Shown here piece after piece: positions 17,316 through 25,733 of a DNA stretch of 64,000 nt. Under the pieces are notes generated by a model. That model was not told the DNA's origin. It worked only from the letters and a program-made list of their open reading frames with translations, and ran no database searches. Position numbers and translations under genes: made by a program. Position 1 is the first letter of the stretch. Every line of letters starts with the position of its first letter. This DNA is from an uncultured Chryseobacterium sp. (GTDB taxonomy: Bacteria > Bacteroidota > Bacteroidia > Flavobacteriales > Weeksellaceae): the NCBI RefSeq assembly GCF_936933875.1, contig NZ_CAKZIK010000022.1, positions 62,001-126,000 of the forward strand, in the 5' to 3' direction.

Positions 17316-18848
17316 ATGCTCGTAAAAATCTACGGAAGTGCTATTCATGGAGTTTCTGCGCAAACCATCACAATTGAAGTGAATGTTGACCAAGGCGTTG
17401 GTTACCATTTAGTAGGACTTCCCGATAATGCCATCAAGGAAAGTTCTCACAGAATTTCTGCAGCGCTGAAAAATGTCGGTTTCAAACTTCCCGGAAAAAA
17501 AATTACCATCAATATGGCTCCTGCAGATTTGCGCAAGGAAGGCTCCTCGTATGATTTAAGCATTGCTATTGGAATTCTCGCAGCTTCAGACCAGATAAAG
17601 GCTGAAAACCTTGGAGACTATATCATCATGGGCGAACTTTCTTTGGATGGAGGTTTACAACCAATAAAAGGCGTACTTCCGATTGCCATTAAAGCCCGAG
17701 AAGAAGGATTTAAAGGAATTATTTTACCCCAGCAAAATACCAAAGAAGCAGCCATAGTTGCAGATTTGGAAGTTTACGGTGTAGAAAATATTAAAGAAGT
17801 AATCGATTTTTTCAACGAAGATATTCCGTTAACTAGAACAGAGCTCGACACGAGAAAAGAATTCCACGAAAAAATGGATATCTTTCCGTTCGATTTTTCT
17901 GAAGTAAAAGGGCAGGAAACCGCAAAACGTGCAATGGAAGTCGCAGCTGCAGGTGGACATAATATTATTTTGATTGGTCCTCCCGGAAGTGGAAAGACAA
18001 TGCTCGCAAAAAGAGTTCCGAGCATTTTGCCGCCTTTAACTTTGAAAGAAGCTCTGGAAACCACAAAAATTCATTCAGTTGCCGGAAAAATTGGTGCTGA
18101 AACTTCGTTGATGACTGTTCGTCCGTTTCGTTCTCCACACCATACCATTTCTGATGTCGCGTTAGTTGGTGGAGGAAGTTATCCTCAACCAGGTGAAATT
18201 TCTTTGGCGCATAACGGCGTTTTGTTTCTGGATGAAATGCCCGAATTTAAAAGAACGGTTCTCGAAGTGATGAGACAGCCTTTGGAAGACAGAGAAGTCA
18301 CTATTTCCAGAGCAAAATTTACGATTAACTATCCCGCAAGTTTTATGCTGATTGCAAGTATGAATCCCAGTCCGAGTGGATATTTTCCCGACGATCCCAA
18401 CAACACTTCTTCATTCTCCGAGATGCAAAGATATATGAACAAACTTTCTGGACCACTTTTGGACAGAATTGACATTCATATTGAAGTTCAAAAAGTAGAG
18501 TTCGAACAGCTTTCTGACAAAAGAAAAGGCGAAGACAGCAAACGTATTCGTGAAAGGGTTTTAAATGCTAGAAAAATTCAGCAGGAGCGCTATAAAAATT
18601 CTGATATTCACTACAATGCGCAAATTGGTCCAAAAGAAATTGAAGCGCATTGCGAACTCGATGAAACGTCAAAAAATCTCATCAAAACGGCTATGGAAAG
18701 ACTCAATCTCTCAGCAAGAGCTTATGACAGAATTTTGAAAGTTGCGCGAACGATCGCAGATTTAGAACAATCTGAAAAAATAAATTCCAATCATATTGCA
18801 GAAGCTATTCAGTACCGCAGTCTTGATCGCGAATTTTGGAACGCATAA
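17316..18848 (+). CDS. YifB/ComM family Mg-chelatase-like AAA ATPase
   Basis: 510-residue protein of the YifB/ComM family. In naturally competent bacteria ComM is a helicase that promotes branch migration during integration of transformed DNA. Layout: N-terminal ChlI/Lon-type domain (about 1-130), AAA core with Walker A GPPGSGKTM (about 222) and Walker B VLFLDEMPEF, and a C-terminal helical lid. dprA, another transformation gene, lies 2.3 kb downstream, so this window carries two parts of DNA-uptake processing. No -7 box is clear upstream. Confidence 0.93.
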   Translation: MLVKIYGSAIHGVSAQTITIEVNVDQGVGYHLVGLPDNAIKESSHRISAALKNVGFKLPGKKITINMAPADLRKEGSSYDLSIAIGILAASDQIKAENLGDYIIMGELSLDGGLQPIKGVLPIAIKAREEGFKGIILPQQNTKEAAIVADLEVYGVENIKEVIDFFNEDIPLTRTELDTRKEFHEKMDIFPFDFSEVKGQETAKRAMEVAAAGGHNIILIGPPGSGKTMLAKRVPSILPPLTLKEALETTKIHSVAGKIGAETSLMTVRPFRSPHHTISDVALVGGGSYPQPGEISLAHNGVLFLDEMPEFKRTVLEVMRQPLEDREVTISRAKFTINYPASFMLIASMNPSPSGYFPDDPNNTSSFSEMQRYMNKLSGPLLDRIDIHIEVQKVEFEQLSDKRKGEDSKRIRERVLNARKIQQERYKNSDIHYNAQIGPKEIEAHCELDETSKNLIKTAMERLNLSARAYDRILKVARTIADLEQSEKINSNHIAEAIQYRSLDREFWNA

Positions 18849-18875
18849 AAAAATCCACTTCTGTTGAAGTGGATT
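18847..18875 (-). terminator. Terminator hairpin on the minus strand after yifB
   Basis: A perfect 10-bp stem (AATCCACTTC / GAAGTGGATT) with a TGTT loop. The T-run follows on the minus strand (A7 on plus), so it terminates minus-strand transcripts: either read-through from the DUF3078 gene or a separate small RNA. Confidence 0.75.
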
Positions 18876-19052
18876 CCGCTATATAGGCATTTGTGTCTGT
18901 TTTGGAATTTAAAAAATTCCTGTTTTTGTTTTGAATATGTTTAAAGCAAAATCATTTGCTTAGATCCAGTTTCAATTGTGTTTTTGTATCAAAAAAATTA
19001 TCAATAAATGGAGCGCAAAGAAAATCTCCTTAAAAGGCCCTCATTTTTGAGA
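18850..19052 (-). ncRNA. Candidate structured small RNA between yifB and the DUF3078 gene
   Basis: A 244-bp gap without an ORF has, on the minus strand, a -7 box TATTTTTG at 19063-19056, then about 200 nt ending at a strong intrinsic terminator. It contains two further perfect 7-bp hairpins: 18944-18961 (AAGCAAA / TTTGCTT) and 18904-18920 (GGAATTT / AAATTCC). The size would suit a 6S-like or other sRNA, but I cannot identify a family. The alternative is the 3' untranslated region of the DUF3078 mRNA. Confidence 0.3.
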
Positions 19053-19092
19053 GTGCAAAAATATAAAAAATACAGCAAGAAAAAAAAATTAT

Positions 19093-20208
19093 TTACTTGC
19101 TAATGAATGGTTTAATGTTCTTTTTATTGGTGTTTTTAGGTTGTGCTTCTGCCCCAAGATTATAAGTAAATCCAATTCCGAGCGTTTGCTTGAGTTGCAT
19201 TTTTTGAATTTGATCGTGATCGTAAACCATATCTAAACTTACCACGGCATTAATAAATTTATTGAATTTCATATTCAGCACACCGGAATAATTGATATCG
19301 ACTCTTTCGGTATGATATAGATAATTAGAGAAGAAATTAAGCTGGTTAATAAGATTAATGTCTTTAATAATTTTGATTCTGTACAAAATATTCAGCATTG
19401 CACCAAGCTCACTTCTTACGCTTTGTCCGTCTTTTTCCAAACCATATCTTCCTGCAACCTGTAATTTCGGATCTGTTACAAAAGTGAATTTACCGTTCAA
19501 AGGTCTGAAGATGACCTGAAAATTTTCGTTGGGATTGTAAGCGATACCCAAACCAGCATTCAAGTAACCTGGAGCCATAAATTTAGAAACACGGTCTTCA
19601 TAATTAGGATCAGGAGTAAGTCCGTAATTATAACCCGGCGTAAATTGCGACAAAAATTGGTAACCTGTTGACAGATAGTAATTCCTGCCTAACTCATACC
19701 CGTAATTGGTCATTAAATTAATATAATCTTCAGTTTTTCTGGTGCTTTGTCCTTTTGCAGCCACAAAACCATAACCCAACTGCAATATATTTTCAAGATA
19801 ATGTTTATCTTTTTTATAGCTTAAATTGTAATTTATTTTTCCAATAACACCAATATTATTGTTACCACCGCTGTTCCAGTTCGAAAAGGTAGATTGATTG
19901 AACACCAAATTATTCTGTCCAAAGAAAAACCAACGCTGCTCTTCAACGCTGTTTACTAAGTTAAAAGGTGTGATAGGAACTTCTTCCGGAACTTGGGGAA
20001 CAAAAATTTCATCCTCAACAACAACCGTATCTTTCGGATTTACATCAATTTCAACGTACACCGGATTCGCAAGGCTGTCCAAATCCAGCGCAACACTGTC
20101 CCATCGCTGTTGCGAAATGGAATCTATCTGTTTCTGAAAATTTTTATTTCGTTGGGCAAAATTAAAGCCCATCACCAACATCAGGATAAGAAGAAGTAAT
20201 TTTTTCAA
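19093..20208 (-). CDS. DUF3078 family protein, exported
   Basis: About 371 residues. A signal peptide (KKLLLLILMLVMGFNFA) is followed by a Gln/Asp/Pro-rich spacer and a beta-rich body with alternating aromatic residues, including FNQSTFSNWNSGG, matching DUF3078, a Bacteroidota family of presumed outer-membrane or periplasmic proteins of unknown role. The start is TTG, just before the signal peptide. A much longer frame extends upstream, but it would cross the promoter box and overlap the divergent rhomboid gene, so I reject it. No terminator directly follows the stop; the nearest on this strand is about 220 nt downstream. Confidence 0.75.
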   Translation of the reverse strand: MKKLLLLILMLVMGFNFAQRNKNFQKQIDSISQQRWDSVALDLDSLANPVYVEIDVNPKDTVVVEDEIFVPQVPEEVPITPFNLVNSVEEQRWFFFGQNNLVFNQSTFSNWNSGGNNNIGVIGKINYNLSYKKDKHYLENILQLGYGFVAAKGQSTRKTEDYINLMTNYGYELGRNYYLSTGYQFLSQFTPGYNYGLTPDPNYEDRVSKFMAPGYLNAGLGIAYNPNENFQVIFRPLNGKFTFVTDPKLQVAGRYGLEKDGQSVRSELGAMLNILYRIKIIKDINLINQLNFFSNYLYHTERVDINYSGVLNMKFNKFINAVVSLDMVYDHDQIQKMQLKQTLGIGFTYNLGAEAQPKNTNKKNIKPFISK

Positions 20209-20231
20209 ACCAAATTCATTAAAAATCAGTG

Positions 20232-20239
20232 CAAAAATA
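20232..20239 (-). promoter_or_regulatory. -7 promoter box TATTTTTG of the DUF3078 gene
   Basis: A perfect TAnnTTTG match on the minus strand, 23 nt before the TTG start. It supports the short start, because the longer frame would begin upstream of the promoter. Confidence 0.55.
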
Positions 20240-20374
20240 GAACATCTTAAACTTTTAAACTTACATCTTATGCTCAAAATGTGTTCTTTTTGTCCTAAAA
20301 CCAAAATTTTAGATAAATTCATAGACAAAATTGCAGAGTTTCTTTTGTGGCAATTTTTTTGTGAAAAATAATCA

Positions 20375-21145
20375 ATGGTTAAAAAAGCAATCTCTCCACA
20401 AGCGGTATTATATCCTTTCCTCATGCTTTGCGCGATGTGGTTTGGATTTTTCCTGCAGAATCATTGTTTTTTTGAAGCCTGTAATGGTGCAATTATTCCT
20501 TTAGTTCCGGAAGGTTTGAAAGGAATATTCTTGAGTCCGCTACTTCACGGAAATTACGAACACATTATCGGAAATTCTATTCCAATCGCGGGGCTGATGT
20601 TTTTGCTTTATCAATTCTATCCTAAAATTGCCAACAAAATATTTTTTACAGGCTGGGTTATTTCCGGACTTTTGGTCTGGCTTCTTCCGCCAATAGATAT
20701 TTTCACCGGCGAAATGTTTTACAGCTGCATCATTGGAGCCAGTGGTTTGGTGTATGTTTTGGCGTTTTTCTTATTCTTTAGTGGCGTTTTTCGTTGGAAT
20801 ATGAAACTTTTGACCGTTTCTCTTGCTGTTGCATTGTATTACGGTGGTTTGGTTTGGGGAATGCTTCCGGAAGAATTATTTTATAATTTGGAAGAGCCAA
20901 GCAGAATTTCTTGGCAAAGTCACCTTTCAGGAGCTATAGTTGGAGTAATTTTGGCTTTCATTTTTAAAAGAATTGGGGAAAGAAAACAAAAATTTATCTG
21001 GGAATATCCTAATTATTATAATGAAAAGGACGATAAACTGTGGCAGGACTACAAAGAACATCACCCTGAAGACTTTTTGGAAATGCCTTACAAGAAAAAG
21101 GATGAAATTTGGGACAGACTCGATGAGCTGCGTAGTAACAGCTGA
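20375..21145 (+). CDS. Rhomboid family intramembrane serine protease
   Basis: 256 residues, about six hydrophobic helices. The catalytic serine is in GASG (about residue 124), the family GxSG motif, and the partner histidine is in the SHLSGAIVG helix (about 184). LHGNYEHIIGNSIP matches the rhomboid H-x2-x3-N loop before the first catalytic helix. The last 50 residues are charged and cytoplasmic. Rhomboids cut within membrane helices; the substrate here is unknown. It is followed at 33 nt by dprA on the same strand. Confidence 0.88.
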   Translation: MVKKAISPQAVLYPFLMLCAMWFGFFLQNHCFFEACNGAIIPLVPEGLKGIFLSPLLHGNYEHIIGNSIPIAGLMFLLYQFYPKIANKIFFTGWVISGLLVWLLPPIDIFTGEMFYSCIIGASGLVYVLAFFLFFSGVFRWNMKLLTVSLAVALYYGGLVWGMLPEELFYNLEEPSRISWQSHLSGAIVGVILAFIFKRIGERKQKFIWEYPNYYNEKDDKLWQDYKEHHPEDFLEMPYKKKDEIWDRLDELRSNS

Positions 21146-21178
21146 TTTTTTCCGTACATTTACCTGTAAATAACACAA

Positions 21179-22288
21179 ATGTTTTCCGAAGAACATCTTT
21201 ATTCCATCGCACTGAGGAAGTGCGCTTTCGTGGGAGATTCCAACTTTAAAAAATTGGTTGAAAATGCCGGTTCTGCGGAAGAAGTATGGAAAACTCCAAA
21301 ATTAAAACTTCAGAAAATTAACGGAATTGGTCAAAAGATTTCTGCTGAAATTGGCGAGAAAAGCATTCTTGATTTTGCCGAAAAAGAACTGAAGTTCTGC
21401 GAGAAAAATGGAATCAACATCAGGTTAAGACACAAAAATGAACTCCCGAATTTACTTTCAGAATGTGATGACCCTCCTTCTGTTTTGTATGAAAAAGGAA
21501 TTTTTCCCGAAAAATTAAATGCGATAAGTATTGTTGGAACAAGAAACTGTACCGCTTACGGAAAACATTTTATTGAAGATTTATTAGAAGAACTAAAAAA
21601 CCATGGCGTTGTAACGATTAGCGGACTTGCTTTAGGTGCAGATGCGGAAGTTCATGAAAAATCTTTGCAAAAAAATATTGCAACAGTTGGCATTTTAGCC
21701 CATGGTTTTCACACTTTTTATCCTTCAAAGAATAAATTGCTTTCCGAAAGAATTTTGGAAAACGATGGCGCTCTTTTCACTGAATTTAATACTTCCCAAA
21801 AACCCGACAGGGAAAATTTCATTCAGCGAAACCGAATTATTGCTGGGCTCTCTCCCGCAACCATTTTAGTGGAATCTGCGTTTGGTGGTGGTTCCATCAG
21901 TACCGTAACTTTTGCGAATGGTTATAATCGAGACGTTTATGCGCTTCCCGGAAAAATCACTGACAAATACAGCCAAGGTTGCAACCAAATGATTGCGCAT
22001 CACAAAGCTTTTACGATTACCACCATTAAAGATTTGGTCGAAAATTTAGGATTCAACAAACCAAAAGAAAGCACAGGCGAACTTTTCCCAACCTCCGAAA
22101 TCAAACTGCAGCTCACTGAAAAACAGGAGTTAATCTATAATTTCATTAAACAGAATCCTTACATTACTTTAGATGAACTTTCAGACCTTTCTGAATTTGC
22201 AACCTACAAAATTTTGCCTTTAATCTTAGAACTGGAACTTTCGGGACACATCAAAACATTTTCGGGAAGACAATTTCTGGTGATATAG
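21179..22288 (+). CDS. dprA: DNA-processing protein DprA
   Basis: Binds incoming single-stranded DNA during natural transformation and loads RecA. 369 residues: an N-terminal helix-hairpin-helix-like region (about 1-75), the Rossmann-like core with GTRNCTAYG, SGLALGADAEVHE, and FIQRNRIIAGLS...SAFGGGS-x2-TV-x-FA (the DprA/Smf signature), and a C-terminal winged-helix domain (about 300-369). It is probably co-transcribed with the rhomboid gene. Confidence 0.95.
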   Translation: MFSEEHLYSIALRKCAFVGDSNFKKLVENAGSAEEVWKTPKLKLQKINGIGQKISAEIGEKSILDFAEKELKFCEKNGINIRLRHKNELPNLLSECDDPPSVLYEKGIFPEKLNAISIVGTRNCTAYGKHFIEDLLEELKNHGVVTISGLALGADAEVHEKSLQKNIATVGILAHGFHTFYPSKNKLLSERILENDGALFTEFNTSQKPDRENFIQRNRIIAGLSPATILVESAFGGGSISTVTFANGYNRDVYALPGKITDKYSQGCNQMIAHHKAFTITTIKDLVENLGFNKPKESTGELFPTSEIKLQLTEKQELIYNFIKQNPYITLDELSDLSEFATYKILPLILELELSGHIKTFSGRQFLVI

Positions 22289-22422
22289 AAAAAATGCATT
22301 TCATAATAATGCATTAATTAAGTGTTAACAAACTATTTTCCACAATGTTATGGTATAAATTATGAATTTAGTAAAATTTTAACGCAAAAACAATAAATTT
22401 TCGTTAAATAACATTTCGAGAC

Positions 22423-22452
22423 TTGCGAATATTGAAAAAAAAATTAAATTTG
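22423..22452 (+). promoter_or_regulatory. Canonical Bacteroidota promoter of gdhA
   Basis: A -33 TTG, exactly 19 nt, and the -7 box TAAATTTG, with the ATG 29 nt further on. One of the four best promoters in the window. Confidence 0.75.
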
Positions 22453-22481
22453 TTGACAATATTAATCACCCTTTTTAAGAT

Positions 22482-23840
22482 ATGGAACATTATAATGTTG
22501 ACCAGAAAATTCAGGAGTTTATTGCAAAAATTGAAGCAAAGAACCCAAACGAACCTGAGTTTTTACAAGCTGTAAAAGAAGTTGCAGTAACCGTTATTCC
22601 GTTTATCGCTACAAGAAAAGAATACAACGGAATGAAGCTTTTGGAAAGAATGGCAGAAGCTGAAAGAATCATCATCTTTAGAGTTCCATGGGTAGATGAT
22701 AAAGGAGAAATCCAAGTAAACAGAGGTTTCAGAATTCAAATGAATTCTGCAATTGGTCCATACAAAGGGGGAATCCGTTTCCATCCAACTGTAAACCTTT
22801 CTGTACTGAAATTTTTAGCATTCGAACAAACGTTCAAAAACTCTTTAACGACGCTTCCGATGGGAGGTGGAAAAGGAGGTTCGGATTTCGACCCGCAAGG
22901 AAAATCGGATATGGAAGTAATGCGTTTTTGCCAGGCTTTCATGACGGAACTTTGCAAACACATTGGTCCGGAAACTGACGTTCCTGCAGGAGATATTGGT
23001 GTTGGAGCCAGAGAAATCGGATACTTATTCGGACAGTACAAAAAAATCAGAAACGAGTTTACAGGAGTGCTTACCGGAAAAGGTTTGGCGTACGGTGGTT
23101 CATTAATCCGTCCTGAAGCTACCGGTTTCGGTGTGGTATATTTCGCAGAGCAAATGTTGAAGACTAAAGGCGAAAAAATTGAAGGAAAAACGGCTGCAGT
23201 TTCCGGTTTCGGTAACGTTGCTTGGGGTGTTGTTAAAAAATGGACAGAACTGGGCGGAAAAGTTTTAACTATTTCTGGTCCAGATGGATATATTTATGAT
23301 GAAGACGGAATTTCCGGAGATAAAATTGAATATCTACTGGAACTTCGTAACTCTGGAAACAACAGAGCTGAAGATTATATTACCAAATATCCTAATGCAA
23401 AATTTGTTGCCGGAAAACGTCCTTGGGAAATAAAATGTGATGTAGCATTCCCATGTGCAACCCAAAACGAACTGGATTTGGAGGACGCTAAACATTTGGT
23501 TGCCAACGGTTGTATGTGTGTAACTGAAGCTGCAAACATGCCTTCAACTCTGGACGCTATTAATTATTTCTTGGATAACAAAGTGTTGTTCAGCCCAGGA
23601 AAGGCTTCCAATGCAGGTGGTGTTGCAACATCAGGTTTGGAAATGACGCAGAACTCTATCCGTTTGAACTGGACGTCTGAAGAAGTAGATGCAAGACTGA
23701 AAGAAATTATGATTGGAATCCACAAAGCTTGTAGAGATTACGGGAAAGAGGAAGACGGTTATGTTAACTATGTAAAAGGTGCAAACATCGCAGGTTTTGT
23801 AAAGGTTGCCGAAGCAATGTTGGCTCAAGGTGTAGTATAA
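22482..23840 (+). CDS. gdhA: NADP-specific glutamate dehydrogenase
   Basis: Interconverts 2-oxoglutarate plus ammonium and glutamate, the ammonium-assimilating direction with NADPH. 452 residues, the size of the hexameric GDH-I class. PMGGGKGGSDFDPQGKS (about residues 126-142) carries catalytic lysines, and the Rossmann segment VSGFGNVAWG follows. The promoter is strong and a perfect terminator sits directly after the stop, which fits high, single-gene expression. Confidence 0.96.
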   Translation: MEHYNVDQKIQEFIAKIEAKNPNEPEFLQAVKEVAVTVIPFIATRKEYNGMKLLERMAEAERIIIFRVPWVDDKGEIQVNRGFRIQMNSAIGPYKGGIRFHPTVNLSVLKFLAFEQTFKNSLTTLPMGGGKGGSDFDPQGKSDMEVMRFCQAFMTELCKHIGPETDVPAGDIGVGAREIGYLFGQYKKIRNEFTGVLTGKGLAYGGSLIRPEATGFGVVYFAEQMLKTKGEKIEGKTAAVSGFGNVAWGVVKKWTELGGKVLTISGPDGYIYDEDGISGDKIEYLLELRNSGNNRAEDYITKYPNAKFVAGKRPWEIKCDVAFPCATQNELDLEDAKHLVANGCMCVTEAANMPSTLDAINYFLDNKVLFSPGKASNAGGVATSGLEMTQNSIRLNWTSEEVDARLKEIMIGIHKACRDYGKEEDGYVNYVKGANIAGFVKVAEAMLAQGVV

Positions 23841-23842
23841 AA

Positions 23843-23870
23843 AAAAGCCCGGAAATTTTCGGGCTTTTTT
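23843..23870 (+). terminator. Rho-independent terminator of gdhA
   Basis: A 9-bp stem AAAAGCCCG / CGGGCTTTT with an 8-nt loop and T6 tract, starting 3 nt after the stop codon. Confidence 0.9.
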
Positions 23871-23921
23871 ATTGATAAATCCTGTCCCGGGATAATGGGA
23901 AATAAAAAGTAAAGTGAAAGG

Positions 23922-23955
23922 AAATTCCCGAACGTTTTTGTTCGGGAATTTTTTT
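23922..23955 (+). terminator. Second terminator-type hairpin downstream of gdhA
   Basis: A perfect 12-bp stem (AAATTCCCGAAC / GTTCGGGAATTT), 6-nt T-rich loop, T-run after it. It is a back-up to the first gdhA terminator, or ends an unseen short transcript. Confidence 0.75.
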
Positions 23956-23958
23956 GCA

Positions 23959-23987
23959 TAAAAAAAGGATACGAAAACCGTATCCTT
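23959..23987 (-). terminator. Terminator of the low-complexity secreted protein gene
   Basis: A 9-bp stem AAGGATACG / CGTATCCTT with a 5-nt loop; on the minus strand it is followed by eight T. It closes the convergent minus-strand gene. Confidence 0.85.
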
Positions 23988-24020
23988 CTTCTTCAATTTT
24001 TACTTTTTACTGAATAAAAT

Positions 24021-24413
24021 CTATTTTTTAGATTTTTTTGCTTCTTTATTAGGTTTATCAGCAGAAACTTCTGCTTTTACCTCAGTTTGTGCTGCAACTG
24101 CTGATTTTGCATTGGCATTTTCCTGAGCGTTAAGGTTTGCATTTACACCCGCATCTACAGCCGGAGTTGTCGCTTTTACTTCTGCTGCTTTTTCTGCTCC
24201 TGTTACAGAAGTTGTTGTGGCTGTTTGTGCTGTTACAGATGCAAAAGGTGAAACTTCTTTTGTTTTTTCATCTGCTCCTTTAAGCGTTTTCATTACAGCG
24301 GAATCTGCTGTTGTTGATTGCTGTGTAACTGTAGCCTTAGTTTCTGTCTTTTGTGCGTTAACCATCACAAAACCTGTTGCAGCAAATACCGCCGCGAAAA
24401 GTAACCTTTTCAT
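24021..24413 (-). CDS. Secreted low-complexity Ala/Thr/Lys-rich protein, function unknown
   Basis: 130 residues. A clear signal peptide (MKRLLFAAVFAATGFVMVNA, cleavage after residue 20) precedes a mature part made almost only of Ala, Thr, Val, Lys, Glu, Gln, Ser and Asn. It has no cysteine, no tryptophan, and hardly any large hydrophobics, so it should be disordered. The C-terminus is a basic Lys-Ser-Lys-Lys tail. No family is recognised. It is a single-gene unit with a strong terminator. A structural or scavenging role in the periplasm is possible, but nothing in the sequence decides it. Confidence 0.65.
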   Translation of the reverse strand: MKRLLFAAVFAATGFVMVNAQKTETKATVTQQSTTADSAVMKTLKGADEKTKEVSPFASVTAQTATTTSVTGAEKAAEVKATTPAVDAGVNANLNAQENANAKSAVAAQTEVKAEVSADKPNKEAKKSKK

Positions 24414-24515
24414 AATTTTAAATTTTTTAGTTTACGCCATTATAAACGCTGGTTAAAGCTGATAAATTATCTGGAAAAGATTTTTTTAAGATTGTTTAAT
24501 ATTTTTTGAGATCTT

Positions 24516-25010
24516 CTAACGTTGATTTTTGAGATTTTCCGTTAATTTTTCCAAAAACGAAAATGCTGCTGGACAAATTACCGTGTTTTTCAACATTAAA
24601 TGATTGATTTGGTAAATCTTCTTACGGTCTGTGTGCGGATATTCTCTACAGGCTTTTGGACGGACATCGTAGATGGAACAGGTGTTATCCTCATTCAGAA
24701 AGAAACAAGGAAGATTTTGGAGAACTTTATCATTGTCTTCATCTACTCGTAAAAATTTTGCTTCGAAATCAGCAGGTTTCATGCGAAGATGTTTGGAAAT
24801 TCTTTCAATATCTTTTTCTGTGTAAAGCGGACCGGTTGTTTTGCAACAGTTTGCACATGAAAGGCAATCTATTTTTTCAAATACCTGTTCATGGGTTTCT
24901 TCCACCACATAATCGAGATTTTTGGGTAGTTTCTTTTTGAGCGTTTCAAGGAATTTTTTGTGTTCCTTTTGTTTTTGAAGCGCCTGTTTTTTGTAGAATT
25001 CTAAATCCAA
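24516..25010 (-). CDS. YkgJ family cysteine-cluster protein
   Basis: About 164 residues with the zinc- or Fe-S-type cysteine cluster of the YkgJ/CxxCxxCC family: CLSCANCC, then CFFLNEDNTC, then a further Cys in KACREYP, and a late Cys in VICPAAF. The N-terminus is a basic Lys/Gln-rich helix (FYKKQALQKQKEHKKFLETL). Function of the family is unproved. The start is uncertain: an upstream TTG lies inside the promoter box and is unlikely, so I use the next in-frame TTG before LDLEFYKK. Confidence 0.8.
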   Translation of the reverse strand: MDLEFYKKQALQKQKEHKKFLETLKKKLPKNLDYVVEETHEQVFEKIDCLSCANCCKTTGPLYTEKDIERISKHLRMKPADFEAKFLRVDEDNDKVLQNLPCFFLNEDNTCSIYDVRPKACREYPHTDRKKIYQINHLMLKNTVICPAAFSFLEKLTENLKNQR

Positions 25011-25064
25011 AGATTTTTGGTTTGAGGTTGTTTGAGAGTTTGAACTTGCTTGATAACGTTGTGG

Positions 25065-25072
25065 CAAATTTA
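25065..25072 (-). promoter_or_regulatory. -7 promoter box TAAATTTG of the YkgJ-family gene
   Basis: A perfect TAnnTTTG match on the minus strand. It overlaps the most upstream possible TTG start, which therefore cannot be used; this decides the start of the gene. Confidence 0.5.
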
Positions 25073-25220
25073 GTTAAATAAGCAAGATGAAATTTTTGAT
25101 TATGTTTGAGATTGTTTGATAAGGTTGGGACAAAGTTGACAATGTCACTCAATTCTTTTTTATTTTTTGCAAGACCTTTCTTTTGATATCCTGAATGCGG
25201 CAGCGATGGAAGTGAAAATC

Positions 25221-25255
25221 CTTTTTACGCGGCGGCTTCGCCGCCGCGTAAAAAG
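25221..25255. repeat. GC-rich palindrome, copy 1 of a dispersed family
   Basis: A perfect 16-bp inverted repeat with a TTC loop; the core is GGCGGC-TTC-GCCGCC. It is flanked by a second, 7-bp hairpin (25262-25282, GCGGACG / CGTCCGC). The rest of the 330-bp gap between the YkgJ and globin genes has no ORF that I believe. Read on the minus strand, the sequence on both sides (CAATCTTTTT before, AAAAAGGATTT after) matches copy 3. Confidence 0.9.
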
Positions 25256-25328
25256 ATTGCAGCGGACGTAGCGTTCGTCCGCCATAAAAATGATGATTAC
25301 ACTCATAACCAATCTTTTTAAAAAACCG

Positions 25329-25343
25329 TAATTTTGAGGCATG
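25329..25343 (+). promoter_or_regulatory. -7 box TAATTTTG placed 4 nt before the globin start codon
   Basis: TAATTTTG, then AGGC, then ATG. Transcription is predicted to begin at or within a base or two of the start codon. Confidence 0.5.
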
Positions 25344-25733
25344 AAAAAGTTGGAAACAAGAGAGGATATCGAGTTGCTTGTGAATAAATTTTACGACAAA
25401 GTTGGACAGGACGAAACGATTGGCTTCTTCTTTAACGATATTGCAAAAGTGAACTGGGGCGAACATCTCCCGAAAATGTACAAATTTTGGGAAACGTTGC
25501 TTTTCGGGCAGGTTTCTTACAAAGGAAATCCAATGGCAGCGCACTTTCCCATTAACGAAAAATTACCCATGGAAAAATTTCATTTCGAACACTGGCTGAA
25601 ACTCTGGACTGAAACCGTGGAAGAAAATTTTGCAGGCGAAACCGCAGATTTGGCAATTTACAAAGCTTCGAATATCGCCAATTTAATGGCTTTTAAAATG
25701 GAAACCGCGACGAGACTTTCCGGAAAACCTTAA
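25341..25733 (+). CDS. Group III truncated hemoglobin
   Basis: 130-residue heme protein of the truncated hemoglobin class III (Ctb-like), thought to act in oxygen or nitric-oxide chemistry. The motif HFEHWLKLW carries the expected proximal histidine (His81) and the conserved Trp of this group. The N-terminal REDIELLVNKFYDKV and WxxHLPKMYKFW segments also fit. It is convergent with the antiporter gene (stop codons overlap by 4 nt). The -7 box immediately before the ATG suggests a leaderless transcript. Confidence 0.88.
   Translation: MKKLETREDIELLVNKFYDKVGQDETIGFFFNDIAKVNWGEHLPKMYKFWETLLFGQVSYKGNPMAAHFPINEKLPMEKFHFEHWLKLWTETVEENFAGETADLAIYKASNIANLMAFKMETATRLSGKP

Noticed and set aside
20209..20424. 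An N-terminal extension of the DUF3078 protein by 72 residues.
   Set aside because: It crosses the promoter box and overlaps the divergent rhomboid gene; the internal TTG has a normal signal peptide right after it.
23631..23996. A 121-codon minus-strand ORF over the gdhA 3' end and its terminators.
   Set aside because: Antisense to gdhA and spanning two perfect terminator hairpins; no family resemblance.
25149..25544. A 131-codon minus-strand ORF across the palindrome and the globin gene.
   Set aside because: It runs through the GC-rich palindrome and antisense to the globin coding frame; no homology.
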